From NCBI GenBank assembly GCA_018241525.1, contig JAFEDR010000009.1, positions 310,001-374,000 of the forward strand: 64,000 nt of DNA, given 5' to 3'. A model generated the notes under the pieces. The model was not told the DNA's origin and did no database searches. It saw nothing but the letters and a program-made list of their open reading frames with translations. This DNA is from Pseudomonadota bacterium. GTDB taxonomy: Bacteria; Pseudomonadota; Gammaproteobacteria; Steroidobacterales; Steroidobacteraceae. Positions 27,093 to 34,250 of this stretch are shown one piece after another (within the stretch, counting starts at the first letter, position 1; every line of letters starts with the position of its first letter). Both the position numbers and the translations under genes were made by a program.

Positions 27093-27509
27093 TCACTCGG
27101 CGCGATCCCGGAAGCGGCGACCGATCACCGTGCCGATTATCAGCGCGACGACGAACGCGAATGCGCGCCGATCGCCGGTCGTGAGGATCACCACGCCCGG
27201 GCCCGGACAGATGCCGGCGAGCCCCCAGCCGACGCCGAAGACTGCGCTGCCGGCCAGCAGCGGGAGGTCGATCCGGCCGCGCGTCGCGAGCCTCGCAACC
27301 CGCGACCGCAGTGTCGATCCGCGCCGGCGGATCAGTGCATAGGCCGGGAGCGTCACCGCAATCGCGCCGGCCATGGTGAATGCCAGCGCCGGCCGCCAGT
27401 CGCCGGTGACGTCGAGGAACGCGAGCACGTTCGCCGGATTCGTCATCCCGGACAGGATCAGGCCCGCACCGAACAAGAGGCCGGCGACAAGCGCCACGAG
27501 CGCGTTCAC
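27093..27509 (-). CDS. YeeE/YedE-type transporter, second half (DUF6691-like)
   Basis: The start is a GTG at 27509 behind a TGGAG site, giving 138 residues and a four-base overlap with the stop of the preceding half-gene. Three to four hydrophobic segments are visible, with the family motifs GLILSGMTNPANVLAFLDV and GVGWGLAGICPGP. In the YeeE family a conserved cysteine in such loops passes thiosulfate across the membrane; here it lies in AGICPGPG. Many bacteria split YeeE into two small adjacent genes, as here. A role in thiosulfate or related sulfur uptake fits the neighbouring cysteine synthase and CysB. An open frame extends upstream into the partner gene but has no start signal. Confidence 0.87.
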   Translation of the reverse strand: MNALVALVAGLLFGAGLILSGMTNPANVLAFLDVTGDWRPALAFTMAGAIAVTLPAYALIRRRGSTLRSRVARLATRGRIDLPLLAGSAVFGVGWGLAGICPGPGVVILTTGDRRAFAFVVALIIGTVIGRRFRDRAE

Positions 27510-27925
27510 GGCGGGCTCCAGGCACGAAGCGCCAGCACGGTCGCGACCGCGGTCAGGATGAACGTTGCGGTCGCAACCAACGAGCGTGGCGACAGCGCCG
27601 AGAGACCGCACACGCCGTGACCGCTGGTGCAGCCGGAACCGAGCCGCGTCCCGACCCCCACCAGCAGGCCGGCGACGGCCACCGTGGGCAGGCTCGCCGT
27701 CCAGTCGACGCTGCCGGGCCCGGCGAGGATCGCCGGCAGCACAAGCCCGGCAAGGAACGCGTAGCGCCAGCGCTGTTCCCCTCCCTCGCCGTGCAGCGCC
27801 CGCTCGAGGATGCCGCTGATGCCGGCGACCTCGCCGTTCAGGAGCATCAGGAGCGCCGCCCCTGCACCGATCAGAGCGCCACCCGCGATCGAGCGCCAGA
27901 TCGGAATGGCCTCGAGCGGACTCAT
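27506..27925 (-). CDS. YeeE/YedE-type transporter, first half
   Basis: Starting at the ATG at 27925 gives 139 residues; a GTG at 27955 is an alternative. Hydrophobic segments flank the signature GSGCTSGHGVCGLSALSPRS, which carries the conserved Cys residues of the thiosulfate-conducting YeeE family. It overlaps the second half-gene by four bases (27506-27509), so the two products are probably made in equal amounts and assemble together in the inner membrane. The cysteine synthase gene ends 45 bases upstream. The context gives import of thiosulfate for cysteine or S-sulfocysteine synthesis. Confidence 0.88.
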   Translation of the reverse strand: MSPLEAIPIWRSIAGGALIGAGAALLMLLNGEVAGISGILERALHGEGGEQRWRYAFLAGLVLPAILAGPGSVDWTASLPTVAVAGLLVGVGTRLGSGCTSGHGVCGLSALSPRSLVATATFILTAVATVLALRAWSPP

Positions 27926-27970
27926 CGGACGGCGCCTGCGATCAGCGCCGGACACGCACGCCGGCGATGC

Positions 27971-28990
27971 TCAGCCACCATGGAACCTCCGGGCCCAGTC
28001 CCGTCCGGCGTCGGCGGACTCGAGCAGGCCCTTCGCCGCGAGCCACTCGCGCGAATAGAGGCGCGACTGGTACTTCTGGCCGCCATCGCACAGGATCGTC
28101 GCGACCCGGTGACCCGGCCCGAGCCGACGCGCTACCTCGACGGCCGCCGCGACATTGACGCCGCTCGCACTGCCGAGACTCAATCCCTCGGCGTAGAGCA
28201 GCCGGTAGACCATCTCCACCGCGTCGGCATCGCCGATCGACACGGCCTCGTCGATCGGCGTGTCCGCCAGATTCGCGGTCACTCGCCCGATGCCGATACC
28301 CTCGGTGATGGAGCCCGGGCCATTCGCACGCAGCTCGCCAGCGGATACCCAGTGATAGAGCGCGCTTCCCTGCGGGTCGGCAAGCACGATCCGCGTCCCG
28401 CCGGACTGCGCCCTCAGGCAGCGCGCGACGCCCCCAAGCGTGCCGCCGGTGCCGGTTGCCGCAACGAACGCATCGAGCGGACTGCCGGCGTCGCGGACGA
28501 TCTCGGGACCCGTGGTCGCTTCATGGGCATCGCGGTTGGCCGTGTTGTCGAACTGATTGGCCCAGATCGCGCCCGGGATCTCCGCGGCGAGGCGTCCGGC
28601 GACGCGCTGGTAGTGATTGGGATCGGCGTACGGAACGGCCTTGACGCGGCGCAATTCGACACCGAGCGACTCGAGCGCGACGTACTTCTCGGGCGACTGG
28701 TTGTCGGGCATCACGATCAGCGCGCGATAGCCCCGCGCGTGGCACAGATGCGCGATGGCGATGCCGGTGTTCCCGGCCGTGCCCTCGACGACGGTCCCGC
28801 CCGGACGAAGCGTCCCGGCCCGCTCGGCCGCGAGAATGATGCCGAGCGCAGCGCGATCCTTGACGGAGCCGCCGGGATTCATGAACTCGGCCTTGCCGAG
28901 GATCTCGCAGCCGGTGTCCGCGGACAGGCTGGCGAGCCGGATCAGCGGCGTGTTGCCAATGGCGTCGGCGAAGCCCTGCGCGACCTGCAT
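27971..28990 (-). CDS. cysK: Cysteine synthase family PLP enzyme
   Basis: The ATG at 28990 has a GAGGATGG site and gives 339 residues; an upstream ATG at 29038 lacks one. It is a fold-type II PLP enzyme, with the Schiff-base lysine K44 in GGSVKDRAA and the substrate/phosphate loop TAGNTG at 71-76. The active-site loop GTGGTLGGVARCL binds the PLP phosphate. It resembles the CysK-like enzymes that use O-acetylserine, and could also accept thiosulfate as CysM does, which would suit the adjacent thiosulfate-type transporter. It heads the reverse-strand sulfur operon and is divergent from cysB, its expected activator. Confidence 0.86.
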   Translation of the reverse strand: MQVAQGFADAIGNTPLIRLASLSADTGCEILGKAEFMNPGGSVKDRAALGIILAAERAGTLRPGGTVVEGTAGNTGIAIAHLCHARGYRALIVMPDNQSPEKYVALESLGVELRRVKAVPYADPNHYQRVAGRLAAEIPGAIWANQFDNTANRDAHEATTGPEIVRDAGSPLDAFVAATGTGGTLGGVARCLRAQSGGTRIVLADPQGSALYHWVSAGELRANGPGSITEGIGIGRVTANLADTPIDEAVSIGDADAVEMVYRLLYAEGLSLGSASGVNVAAAVEVARRLGPGHRVATILCDGGQKYQSRLYSREWLAAKGLLESADAGRDWARRFHGG

Positions 28991-29059
28991 GCAACCATCC
29001 TCGTCGGGAATCAGCAGCTTACCGCGACTCCATGGCATGGCGCGGGCGGCGGCGACCGC

Positions 29060-29088
29060 GTGATTATGCTGGCATCACTGCTGGTGAT
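29060..29088. promoter_or_regulatory. Alternating GTGAT/ATCAC half-sites between cysK and cysB
   Basis: Three five-base half-sites lie in a row: GTGAT (29060-29064), ATCAC (29074-29078) and GTGAT (29084-29088). The last two form an inverted repeat with a five-base gap. On the reverse strand CATAAT (29068-29063) could be a -10 for cysK. A CysB activator site is the likely reading. Confidence 0.4.
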
Positions 29089-29186
29089 TGGCCAGTCACG
29101 CGACCGCCTCCGTAGGCTGCCGGCATCAGGACACAGCCGCCGAGCGCGCACCCCGGTGCAGCGGCCGGCGCGCGCGCCGCGCCGCC

Positions 29187-30158
29187 ATGAAGCTCCATCA
29201 GCTGCGTTACCTCGCCTCGGTCGCCCAGAACGACCTCAACATCACGACGGCCGCGCGCAAGCTGCACACCTCGCAGCCCGGCGTGAGCAAGCAGATCAAG
29301 CTGCTCGAGGAGGAGCTCGGGTTCCCGATCTTCGAGCGCGACGGCCGCAGCCTCGTGCGGGTCACCCCGGCGGGTCGCGAGGTGATCGACCGCGCGCTGC
29401 GTATCCTCGAGGAGGCACAGAACATTCGGCGGCTGTCCGATGACGCCCGCGAGGACGGCCAGGGCTCGCTGTCGATCGCGACCACGCAGACGCAGGCGCT
29501 GTACGTGCTGCCGCCGCTGATTCGCGACTTCCGCGAGCGCTATCCCGACGTCGACCTGCACATCCACCAGGGAACCTCGGAGCAGGCCGCCGAGCTCGCG
29601 AAGCGCGATCGCGTCGACTTCGTGATCGCCACGGGATCGGCCGAGCTCTTCCCCGGATACGTGCTGCTGCCCTGCTATCGCTGGTATCGCCGCCTGATCG
29701 TTCCGCGGGGCCACCCGCTCACCCGGGAGCCGCGCCTGACGCTCGAGGTCCTCGCACGCCATCCGATCGTGACCTACACGTTCAGCTTCCACGGCAAGTC
29801 CTCGCTGCCGGTCCTGTTCGAGAGCGCGGGTCTGAGGCTGCGCGTGGCGCTCACCGCCGCCGACGCCGACGTCATCAAGACCTACGTCCGGCTGGGTCTC
29901 GGCGTCGGCATCGTCGCGAGCATGGCCGTTGCCCCGTCGGACGACGATCTCGTGGCACTCAGCCTCGACCACCTGCTCGCCCCGCACGTGACGTGGCTCG
30001 GGTTTCGTCGCGGTCGGCTGCTGCGGGGCTACATGCGGGACTTCATGAAGGGCTTCGCTCCCCACCTCGGCCGACGCCTGGTCGACGAGGCCATCCGCGC
30101 CCCGGGCGAGGTCGCCGTCACCGAGCTGTTCCGCGGGATCGAACTGCCGCTGCGCTGA
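29187..30158 (+). CDS. cysB: LysR-type regulator CysB
   Basis: Starting at the ATG at 29187 gives 323 residues, the standard CysB length. The N-terminal helix-turn-helix reads MKLHQLRYLASVAQN and ITTAARKLHTSQPGVSKQIK. The sensor domain carries CysB-type phrases: TTQTQALYVLP, YPDVDLHIHQGT, DFVIATGSAELFP and DADVIKTYVRLGLGVGI. CysB activates sulfate/thiosulfate uptake and cysteine synthesis when N-acetylserine signals sulfur shortage. It is divergent from the cysK-yeeE operon and upstream of a YeiH-type exporter, a consistent sulfur setting. There is no strong ribosome site, but the start matches family alignment. Confidence 0.9.
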   Translation: MKLHQLRYLASVAQNDLNITTAARKLHTSQPGVSKQIKLLEEELGFPIFERDGRSLVRVTPAGREVIDRALRILEEAQNIRRLSDDAREDGQGSLSIATTQTQALYVLPPLIRDFRERYPDVDLHIHQGTSEQAAELAKRDRVDFVIATGSAELFPGYVLLPCYRWYRRLIVPRGHPLTREPRLTLEVLARHPIVTYTFSFHGKSSLPVLFESAGLRLRVALTAADADVIKTYVRLGLGVGIVASMAVAPSDDDLVALSLDHLLAPHVTWLGFRRGRLLRGYMRDFMKGFAPHLGRRLVDEAIRAPGEVAVTELFRGIELPLR

Positions 30159-30180
30159 GACGGGGCGCCGATCCACAGGC

Positions 30181-30203
30181 TTATCCACAGAATCTGTGGA
30201 TAA
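30181..30203. repeat. Two perfect DnaA boxes in inverted orientation
   Basis: TTATCCACA at 30181-30189 and its exact reverse complement at 30195-30203 are separated by five bases. The palindrome extends to 11-base arms around one central base. A third partial box (ATCCACA, 30171-30177) precedes it. It lies between the cysB stop and the YeiH-type gene. It could bind DnaA, or form a hairpin that ends the cysB transcript. Confidence 0.7.
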
Positions 30204-30358
30204 CCGCGCGGGTCGGGGCGAACGCACGGTTAGTCCGGACTGACAAACGGTTAGTTCGCGCCGCTCGCGGGCCGGACCAGACTGCGAGCGTCACGAATCC
30301 GCTCCGCGGCGCCATCGGCTGTGTCGCACCACGGATCGCCTGCCGGGAGATCGACGCC

Positions 30359-31762
30359 ATGTCAGAACGTGCCGAACCGCTGAACCCCGCCACCGCACCG
30401 CGCGCGGAGCGCGCCGGCTGGCGCGCCGTGCTCGGCAAGGAAGACTGGCTCGCGATCTGGATCGGGCTCGGGTTCGTGCTCGCCGGCATCGTGCTGTACG
30501 CGACCGGCGGGAGTCTGCGGTGGATCGCGGTCGCGCCGCAGAAGTGGCATGACGTCGCCGAGGTGTCGGGCCAGTTGCTCGAGGCGGCGCCGCGGTACGC
30601 GGCACTCTTCGGGCTGCTCGCGGTCGTGTTCGGCGGCGGCGCCGTCGCGCTCGGCTTCCGGTTCCGCCGGTTCCTCGCCGGCTTCGTGCCACTGTTCGGC
30701 GTCGCCGGCATCCTCTATTTCATCGGCCAGTGGGACCAGGCGGCACGATACAACCTCGAGCCGCCGCTGGTGGCGCTCGCGCTCGGACTGACTGTCTCGA
30801 ACGGGATTGGCGTCCCGCGCTGGGCGGAGGCCGCGCTGCGCGTCGAGTTCTACATCAAGATCGGCATCGTGCTGCTCGGCGCGGGCGTCCCGGTCGCGTT
30901 GATCGCCTGGGCAGGCCCGGTCGCGATCGTGCAGGCGGGCATCGTTTCGCTGGTCACCTTCGCGACGATCTACCTGGTCGCCACGCGCCTCGGGCTCGAT
31001 CGGCGCTTCGCCGCGACGCTGGGCACCGGCGGCGCCGTCTGCGGGGTGTCAGGCGCAATCGCGACCGCCGGCGCGGTCGGTGCGCGCCGCGAGGACACTT
31101 CGGTCGCGATCTCGATCGTGATCCTGTGGGCCATCGCGACGATCTTCCTGCTGCCGCTGCTGTCGAAGTCGCTCGGCCTCTCGACCGGCGTCGCAGGCGC
31201 CTGGATCGGCACCTCCGAGTTCGCCGACGCGGCCGGCCTCGCGGCCGCGCAGGCCTACGCCGGCTATGCGGGCCATGTCCCGGGCATCGCGGGCGCACCG
31301 GATGCCGCCGTGCAGGCGTTCACCCTGATGAAGGTCATCGGCCGCGACGTGTGGATCGGAATCTGGGCCTTCGTGCTCGCCATCGTCGCCACCACGCGTT
31401 GGGAAAGCACCGGTGTCGCCGCTCCGGTCGACGCGCGCACGATCTGGAACCGCTTTCCGAAGTTCGTGCTGGGCTTCGTGGTCGCGTCCGTCTTCGTCTC
31501 GATCGTCGCCGCCGGCGCGGCCTACGCCGACTACAAGAAGGTCGTGCAGCCGGGCCTCGTCGCACCACTGCAGGTGCTGCGGGTGTGGACGTTCACGCTC
31601 GCCTTCCTGAGCATCGGCCTGACGACGCGCTTCCGCGACCTGGCGCGTGCGGGCGCGCGGCCGTTAGTCGCGTTCAGCACCGGTGTCGCGGTCAACCTGG
31701 TGCTGGGCTACGTCCTGTCCACCCAGGTCTTCGGCACGTACTGGGACCGCCTCGGTCAATGA
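30359..31762 (+). CDS. YeiH-family putative sulfate exporter
   Basis: The ATG at 30359 follows a GGGAGA site and gives 467 residues with about 11-12 hydrophobic helices. Family phrases include ALGLTVSNGIGVP, FYIKIGIVLLGAGVP, GTGGAVCGVSGAIATAGAVGA and WIGTSEFADAAGLAAAQAYA. YeiH/YeeN-type carriers are annotated as putative sulfate exporters and are often controlled by CysB-like or LysR regulators. Here cysB lies 200 bases upstream on the same strand. At the N-terminus there are about 60 extra residues compared with the shortest members. Its stop overlaps the ATG of the small Cys/His protein (ATGA). Confidence 0.85.
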   Translation: MSERAEPLNPATAPRAERAGWRAVLGKEDWLAIWIGLGFVLAGIVLYATGGSLRWIAVAPQKWHDVAEVSGQLLEAAPRYAALFGLLAVVFGGGAVALGFRFRRFLAGFVPLFGVAGILYFIGQWDQAARYNLEPPLVALALGLTVSNGIGVPRWAEAALRVEFYIKIGIVLLGAGVPVALIAWAGPVAIVQAGIVSLVTFATIYLVATRLGLDRRFAATLGTGGAVCGVSGAIATAGAVGARREDTSVAISIVILWAIATIFLLPLLSKSLGLSTGVAGAWIGTSEFADAAGLAAAQAYAGYAGHVPGIAGAPDAAVQAFTLMKVIGRDVWIGIWAFVLAIVATTRWESTGVAAPVDARTIWNRFPKFVLGFVVASVFVSIVAAGAAYADYKKVVQPGLVAPLQVLRVWTFTLAFLSIGLTTRFRDLARAGARPLVAFSTGVAVNLVLGYVLSTQVFGTYWDRLGQ

Positions 31763-32013
31763 ACGCGCGCGCCGGGCGGGCGGACCTCACGAACGGTCGC
31801 TGCCGGGACTGCCGGTTCTTCGAGGCCGGCGCCGTCGAGCTCGAGGCCGCCCTCGCGGGACTTTCGAGCCTCGGCTCGGCATTCGGCTCGGTGCGTGCAG
31901 CCGACGGACTATGCCGGCTGCACGACCGCTACCTCGACGGCGCGAGCCGCTGCGAACGGCACTCGCCGGTCGGGCCTCAGCGCCGATGCCTGTCGAACCA
32001 GCCGGCGATGTAG
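31759..32013 (+). CDS. Small Cys/His-rich protein, probable metal site
   Basis: An ATG overlaps the YeiH-type stop (ATGA at 31759-31762), so it is translationally coupled. The 84 residues contain C15-x-x-C18 early (RCRDCRFF), then C52-x-x-H55 (LCRLHDRY) and C65-x-x-H68 (RCERHSP), a spacing that could bind zinc or iron. I do not recognise a named family. Its 3' end overlaps the convergent S9 peptidase gene by 37 bases. It is short enough to be missed by routine gene calling; the tight coupling and the paired Cys/His motifs argue that it is real. Confidence 0.6.
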   Translation: MNARAGRADLTNGRCRDCRFFEAGAVELEAALAGLSSLGSAFGSVRAADGLCRLHDRYLDGASRCERHSPVGPQRRCLSNQPAM

Positions 32014-34031
32014 AGCATCTTCGTGACGTGATGGCTCGGGAAGCGATCGATGCCGTGCGGCTCTCCCGGCACTCGAACGAGCACGCTCTCGACGTCCCGC
32101 AGGCGCAGAGCCGTGTAGAACTGCTCGGCCTCCGAGAGCGGCGTCCGGTAGTCCTCCTCGCCGGTCATGACGAGTGACGGCGTCTTGACCTTCGCGACCA
32201 GCGTGCTGAGCGACCGCTGCATGTAGTGCGCGGTCTGCTCCCACGGCGGCCCGGGGAACCAGTAGCGGTTCATCCAGGGGATGTCGGTGGTCAGCGCCCA
32301 GCTGTACCAGTTGATCACGGGATAGAGCACCGCAGCGGCGGCGAAACGGTCGGTGTGCTCGATCATCCAGCAGGTCAGCACGCCGCCGCCGCTGCCGCCG
32401 GTGACGAACAGGTTATGCTCGTCGATATAGCCGCGTGCGACGACCGCATCGACTCCGCTGTTGAGGTCGGCGAAGTCATCTCCCGGGTAGGCGTGATGGA
32501 TCAGGTTGGCGAATTCCTCGCCATAACTCGTGCTGCCGCGCGGGTTGGCATAGAGCACGACGTAGCCAGCGGACGCCCAGGACTGCTTTTCCAGGTCGAA
32601 GCGATCGCCGTAGTCGGCGAACGGCCCACCGTGGATTTCGAGGATCAGCGGGTACTTTCGGCTCGCGTCGAATCCCGGCGGCTTGACGATCCAGCCCTGG
32701 ATCCGCCGCCCGTCCTTCGAGGAGTTCCACCAGATCTCCTCGACCTCGCCCGGCGGCTTCTGCGCGAGCAGCTCGCGATTCACGGCCGTCAGTACCCGCG
32801 GTGCGCCCTTGCTGACGAGCGCGACGTCCCCCGGCACGGTCGCCGTCCCGTGGGTGAAGGCGATCGCGCCGCTGCGCGAGACACTGAACGATCCGTCACC
32901 GTAGCTGCTGGTGCTGCTCGAGACGTGCTCCGCGACCACGCGGAATGCCCCGGCTTTCGAGACGTAGCCGATCTTGGTGTCGCCCTGATCGGCGTACTGG
33001 AAGTAGACACCGCTGCCGTCCGGCGCCCAGGCCGGACTCGACACGCCGCGATCGAGCGCAGTGGTGAGGACGTGCGCGCCGGTGCCATCGCGGTTCATGA
33101 CATAGAGCCGCCGCAGCTGGTAGCCCTGATAGCGGTCGTCGAACCCGGTGTAGGCGATCAGCCGTCCGTCCGGCGAGACTTCCGGCTCATTGTCCGGTCC
33201 CTTGCGCGTCGTCAGCGCGTGCATGGATCCGTCCGCGACCGAGATCTCGTAGAGATCGGTATCCAGGGGTTCGGCCTGGTAATCCGCGTGCCGGTTCAGC
33301 GAGGCGATCAGGTACTTGCCGTCGGGAGTCCAGACCGGATGCGCGTCGACGACCGTCCAGCCGCCGTTCTGGAAATTGCCGGACGTTACCTGGCGGGGTG
33401 AACCGCCGGCTGCCGAGACGACGAAGATCTGCGAGTAGCCGGGCTTCAGGTAGCCGGCGCCATCGAAGCGATAGACGAGCTGGTCGTAGGCCTTCGCAGG
33501 CGCCTCCCATTTCGCACCCTCCGGCGGCGCCGGCAGCTCGGCGATCGCCGGTTCGCGACCGCGGACGAGCGCCGTGAAGGAGAGCGTCTCGCCGTCCGGA
33601 GACCAGGCGATTCCGCCGGGCGCTTCTTCGAGATGCGTGAGCTGCGTGTGTTCGCCGCTCTGCATCCAGTACACCATGATCTGCGCCTTCCCATCGACCT
33701 CGCCAACGTAGGCGATCCGGCTACCGTCCGGTGACCAGCGTGGCGAACCGTCGCTGCGGCGGCCGCTGGTCAGCGGTCGATGGTGACCGCCATCCGCGTC
33801 CACGATCCACAGGTTCGTATAGCGCCGGTCGGTCATGACGTCCGCGTATTCACGCAGGTACACGATGTGCTTGCCATCGGGCGAGACCTGCGGATCGTGG
33901 ACGAGCTGCAGGTTGAAGTCGTCACTCGCGCCGATGTGCTGCAGTGCGGATGGCGCGGCAGCGGCGAGTGCCGCACTGCCGAGCAGCACGGACACCGCGA
34001 GCGCCGTGGCCTTCAGGAACGATCTGGTCAT
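31977..34031 (-). CDS. Exported S9-family prolyl-oligopeptidase-type peptidase
   Basis: The 684-residue protein has a signal peptide (about 1-25, ALAAAAPS). An N-terminal beta-propeller with repeated SPDG/WSPDG blades (about 40-400; WTPDGKYLIASL, WAPDGSGVYFQY) is followed by a C-terminal alpha/beta-hydrolase domain. The catalytic triad is Ser547 in GGSGGG, Asp627 in GEEDYRTPL and His659 in EPHGID. This is the layout of dipeptidyl/acylaminoacyl peptidases of family S9, probably periplasmic and active on short peptides. It is divergent from the tricorn-type protease with a near-palindrome between them, suggesting joint control of peptide breakdown. Confidence 0.93.
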   Translation of the reverse strand: MTRSFLKATALAVSVLLGSAALAAAAPSALQHIGASDDFNLQLVHDPQVSPDGKHIVYLREYADVMTDRRYTNLWIVDADGGHHRPLTSGRRSDGSPRWSPDGSRIAYVGEVDGKAQIMVYWMQSGEHTQLTHLEEAPGGIAWSPDGETLSFTALVRGREPAIAELPAPPEGAKWEAPAKAYDQLVYRFDGAGYLKPGYSQIFVVSAAGGSPRQVTSGNFQNGGWTVVDAHPVWTPDGKYLIASLNRHADYQAEPLDTDLYEISVADGSMHALTTRKGPDNEPEVSPDGRLIAYTGFDDRYQGYQLRRLYVMNRDGTGAHVLTTALDRGVSSPAWAPDGSGVYFQYADQGDTKIGYVSKAGAFRVVAEHVSSSTSSYGDGSFSVSRSGAIAFTHGTATVPGDVALVSKGAPRVLTAVNRELLAQKPPGEVEEIWWNSSKDGRRIQGWIVKPPGFDASRKYPLILEIHGGPFADYGDRFDLEKQSWASAGYVVLYANPRGSTSYGEEFANLIHHAYPGDDFADLNSGVDAVVARGYIDEHNLFVTGGSGGGVLTCWMIEHTDRFAAAAVLYPVINWYSWALTTDIPWMNRYWFPGPPWEQTAHYMQRSLSTLVAKVKTPSLVMTGEEDYRTPLSEAEQFYTALRLRDVESVLVRVPGEPHGIDRFPSHHVTKMLYIAGWFDRHRR

Positions 34032-34095
34032 GCTTGCCCGCCTCTGTTGATGGGACGACCTTAAGGGTCACGTCGCATCGGCCGCCCGTCCGCCA

Positions 34096-34127
34096 CGATT
34101 GCCACGGCACGTGCGCCATGGCAATCG
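34096..34127. repeat. 32-bp near-palindrome between S9 and tricorn-type genes
   Basis: Nine-base perfect arms CGATTGCCA (34096-34104) and TGGCAATCG (34119-34127) flank a 14-base centre that is itself partly palindromic (GGCACGTGCGCC). It sits 65 bases before the S9 start and 124 bases before the tricorn start. It is a candidate shared operator. Confidence 0.45.
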
Positions 34128-34250
34128 CTGCAATACACTCCGTCGGCCGTCTACCGCCGGCTGCGGACCGATCCCAGTCGAGCCTCGTGCTCCACCCCGG
34201 TCAACCGCGCGTCGGCCATCGCTCAAGAAGAATCGTCAGCGGGGAATACT

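Noticed and set aside
30171..30203. Chromosomal replication origin
   Set aside because: There are only two full DnaA boxes and one partial, with no AT-rich unwinding region and none of dnaA, dnaN, gidA or rpmH nearby.
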